From Candidatus Zixiibacteriota bacterium (lineage in GTDB: Bacteria > Zixibacteria > MSB-5A5 > GN15 > FEB-12), in NCBI GenBank assembly GCA_029860345.1, contig JAOUBJ010000015.1, forward strand, positions 1-64,000: a DNA stretch of 64,000 bases, read 5' to 3'. Below, piece after piece: positions 61,894 to 64,000 of this stretch. Both the position numbers and the translations under genes were made by a program. The notes below the pieces were generated by a model. It made no database searches and was not told where the DNA came from. It saw only the letters and a program-made list of their open reading frames with translations. Within the stretch, counting starts at the first letter, position 1, and each line of letters starts with the position of its first letter.

Positions 61894-64000
61894 CTACATG
61901 ATGACGGCCAGTTTGCCGATCTGGACGTCTCCGTTTGGACTCTCAATCGTCCAATAGTAGAAGCCGCTCACGATCATCTGAGTGTTGCGAGTAATCAAAT
62001 CCCAGGTTTCATGCGAGGCTTTGGAATCGGTTGTAGGGTCCTTGTCGTGTTGGATCTCGCGCACCAGATCACCGTCGACGGTGAAAATACGAATCGTGCA
62101 TTTGGGCGGGAGGTTTGCAAAGTTCAGAATCCTGGTACGATCGGGAGGACGGTCGTCGTCGATACGGCCTTCAAACCCGCGTTCCCTGTAGTTGCCGTCA
62201 AGTCGATATGGGTTGGGATAGATGTAGGCCTCAAGTCCTTCGCTGGCCACCCTATCGGTAGTGGACAGCGGGTAGGCGCTCTGGGCGCCTGCGGATACCG
62301 ACGTCTCCAGCGAAGCCAGCCCGGATTCCGGGGAGCCGTAGTCAAAGGCGGTGACGTTCACGAAATACGAAACGGTCGGCAGGAGGCCGTCAATAATGGC
62401 TTCGTACTCAAAATATCTCAGATATCCATCAGGGGTCAACTCTTCCGGCTGGGCGGAATCGGGAATCAAGCTGCTGGGATACGGCTCATTCGGGAATCTC
62501 TTCCGAATCGGCGAACCCGGCCCATAGCTCGAGGCGTTGTAGTCCTGTCCCTCGAAAATGAATGTCGATTCCGGGTAGTCGGGGTGCTGGTAGGGACTGC
62601 TGCGTGTGTAAGATTCGGGAGTGAAGCTCATATCATCACATGAGTCGGCGTACAAACAACGCAAAGAGTCTACGGTAAAGGGAACATCAAAAAGCAAATA
62701 GATCCCTTCCTCCGGCACGAAGACCAGTTTGTTGTAATCTTCAACATCGTAGGAAGCAATGAGTCCAAAACTGGCAGCCCGCTCATCACGGGCCAGGTAG
62801 ACCCGGTACCCCTCAAAGTCGACATGGCGAGAGAAGACATCTTTGGTGGTCTCCGAACGAAGGCCGTTAAACCGGACGTTGATCTGCCCGGGCGAAGGCT
62901 CCAGCCAGAAATCCGGCGCCGGCGGCGGAGCAGCTCCGCGAAAATCGGGTACGCCGTCGCCTTGATAATAAAACGTGTCTGCTTCCACACAGGGGAATAC
63001 TATGCTGTCGATGGTATCCATCGCCACCGGGTCCTTCCAGAAAGTATCCGGAGGCATGGGCGGATCGTCGGCACAGCAGACGTGAAAGAGACCGGCAAAG
63101 CCGTCGTCATCAGTGTCTACACCGGGATTGTCATAAATCCAGGCGGCCCAGGTGGCGTTATTGGCCAAATCCGAGAAGTCGAGTCCTTCGTAATAAAGTC
63201 CGGGATCATCGGGCAGGTTGCCGATGTTCTCGGGGCGTTGATGCAAATCCATGCCACCTACGTATGCCAATGAAACCGGCAATGTCTGTCCGGGACGGAT
63301 CGAGAATGGCCCGAAAGAAAGCAAGTACCGAGTGTCATAACCGTCGGCGAAGTCGTCAACCTGGGTCTGATTGGGGTAAAGCCACAGAGTGTCCGTGGCC
63401 TGAATACTCTTGACAAAAGCCTGGTCGTAATCGAACTCACGGTTTCCCATGAAGTTATACTTATTGACGTCTCCTTCAGGTGTTCCCAGTCCGCCAGTAC
63501 CGAGGTCTCTGAAATTCTCCACGTTCTTTTGCCGCGGACCAAAATCCAGAGCGGACTGACCGTTGGAAATCCACCAGTTAAACGAAACTTCCATCTCCTC
63601 CGAAGGAGTACGCACCACCCTGGTGGCCGTAACGTGCGGGGCCGGGTTGGGGGCGCTAAAATCACCGTCGTTGTCGGCAATCCAGGCAATGTTTACGGTA
63701 TCGTTGAAAACACAGTCACCGAACTCGCCCGGATAGGTGTGAAGGAAACCGCAAAGATCATCGGCATATCCGGCGGTGTTGTTGCAGTCCCAGCATACGT
63801 CGGCGTCGACATAGAGACCCATATACACTTCGTCAATGTTCTGGAAGCCGATATTCTTGATTTGGTAGTCAAAGAGCACGAAATCCTCGGCGTAGGCGTA
63901 GGACCAGGCGTATGAGGCATCAGTGATCTCAATGTTCAACGGCGTGTGCATTCGCCCAAAGTAGTCGGGGGCTATTCCGTCGGTGATTGTGTCGGTGTAT
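61894..64000 (-). CDS. Large secreted protein, tandem paralogue 2 (partial at the window edge)
   Basis: Reads off the right edge: the frame stays open through 64000 (YTDTITDGIAPDYFGR precedes the first Met), and that segment aligns with YTDTLTDNQYVAIDNTDGR in paralogue 1, so the N-terminus lies outside. About 700 residues are visible. Same arrangement as its neighbour: WSYAYAEDFVLFDYQIKNI, YLLSFGPFSIRPGQT, FNGLRSETTKDVFSRHVDF, YIYPNPYRLDGNYRERGF, ending QIGKLAVIM. The C-terminal T9SS-like domain is complete. It ends ten bases before the likely start of paralogue 1, so the two are co-transcribed and arose by tandem duplication. Confidence 0.82.
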   Translation of the reverse strand, partial: YTDTITDGIAPDYFGRMHTPLNIEITDASYAWSYAYAEDFVLFDYQIKNIGFQNIDEVYMGLYVDADVCWDCNNTAGYADDLCGFLHTYPGEFGDCVFNDTVNIAWIADNDGDFSAPNPAPHVTATRVVRTPSEEMEVSFNWWISNGQSALDFGPRQKNVENFRDLGTGGLGTPEGDVNKYNFMGNREFDYDQAFVKSIQATDTLWLYPNQTQVDDFADGYDTRYLLSFGPFSIRPGQTLPVSLAYVGGMDLHQRPENIGNLPDDPGLYYEGLDFSDLANNATWAAWIYDNPGVDTDDDGFAGLFHVCCADDPPMPPDTFWKDPVAMDTIDSIVFPCVEADTFYYQGDGVPDFRGAAPPPAPDFWLEPSPGQINVRFNGLRSETTKDVFSRHVDFEGYRVYLARDERAASFGLIASYDVEDYNKLVFVPEEGIYLLFDVPFTVDSLRCLYADSCDDMSFTPESYTRSSPYQHPDYPESTFIFEGQDYNASSYGPGSPIRKRFPNEPYPSSLIPDSAQPEELTPDGYLRYFEYEAIIDGLLPTVSYFVNVTAFDYGSPESGLASLETSVSAGAQSAYPLSTTDRVASEGLEAYIYPNPYRLDGNYRERGFEGRIDDDRPPDRTRILNFANLPPKCTIRIFTVDGDLVREIQHDKDPTTDSKASHETWDLITRNTQMIVSGFYYWTIESPNGDVQIGKLAVIM

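Noticed and set aside
1-64000. CRISPR array or insertion sequences
   Set aside because: No regularly spaced identical repeats of 25-40 bases with unique spacers, and no transposase or recombinase gene. The many palindromes are isolated dispersed copies, and the one periodic array (6548-10240) is coding.

Overview
This window looks like a chromosomal segment of an uncultured Gram-negative bacterium of the FCB superphylum, most likely candidate phylum Zixibacteria or a close relative. The evidence is indirect. Many exported multi-domain proteins end in a very uniform dockerin-like tag (core [16 protein letters not shown]). Others end in a FlgD-like, type IX secretion (T9SS type A) sorting domain (core YPNPFNP). 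There are several lipoproteins, and intergenic DNA is rich in short dispersed hairpin repeats. No phage, insertion sequence, plasmid function or CRISPR array was recognised.

Layout. 1-2426: the edge of a minus-strand gene, then a membrane/TPR protein. 2734-10807: two large secreted minus-strand proteins sharing an unusual N-terminal module (LDHVDGL...WDGPHC). One ends in a T9SS-type domain; the other is a thrombospondin type 3 repeat protein with a dockerin tag. 11097-32911: an accessory region with a dicarboxylate/amino-acid symporter, an M4 metallopeptidase with six Ig-like repeats and a dockerin, two FG-GAP/VCBS dockerin proteins, a protein with an N-terminal dockerin pair, small lipoproteins, a KamA-like radical SAM protein, an alanine/glycine symporter, a DUF1028 protein and a lycopene-cyclase-like membrane protein. 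33990-43910: a compact operon hemA-hemC-hemD-hemB-hemL-hemE-hemN-hemH-hemY with overlapping or abutting genes, encoding every step from glutamyl-tRNA to protoheme. 44027-49264: a LysM/M15 peptidase, lipoproteins, tRNA-Pro and rlmN. 49727-59182: an Lnt-like membrane-domain protein, an IPTL-CTERM protein, a ferritin-like protein, an M29 aminopeptidase, a DUF72 protein, cheW, an exported PCMT homologue, a glycosyltransferase-like protein and an MFS transporter. 59265-64000: two tandem paralogous giant secreted proteins, the second cut by the window edge.

How it fits together. The heme operon is the one clear metabolic unit. Its upstream region carries 11-bp-spaced TGTCA-type direct repeats like those bound by PhoB/OmpR-family regulators. 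Much of the rest builds the cell surface and exported proteome, using at least three terminal tags: dockerin-like, T9SS-like and IPTL-CTERM. In the proteins seen here the dockerin and T9SS tags never occur together. Between genes lie at least five families of short palindromic repeats, and one of them appears to have inserted in frame into hemD.

All functional calls come from reading motifs by eye; no database search was possible. Start sites were chosen from ribosome binding sites and several are later than the longest open frame.
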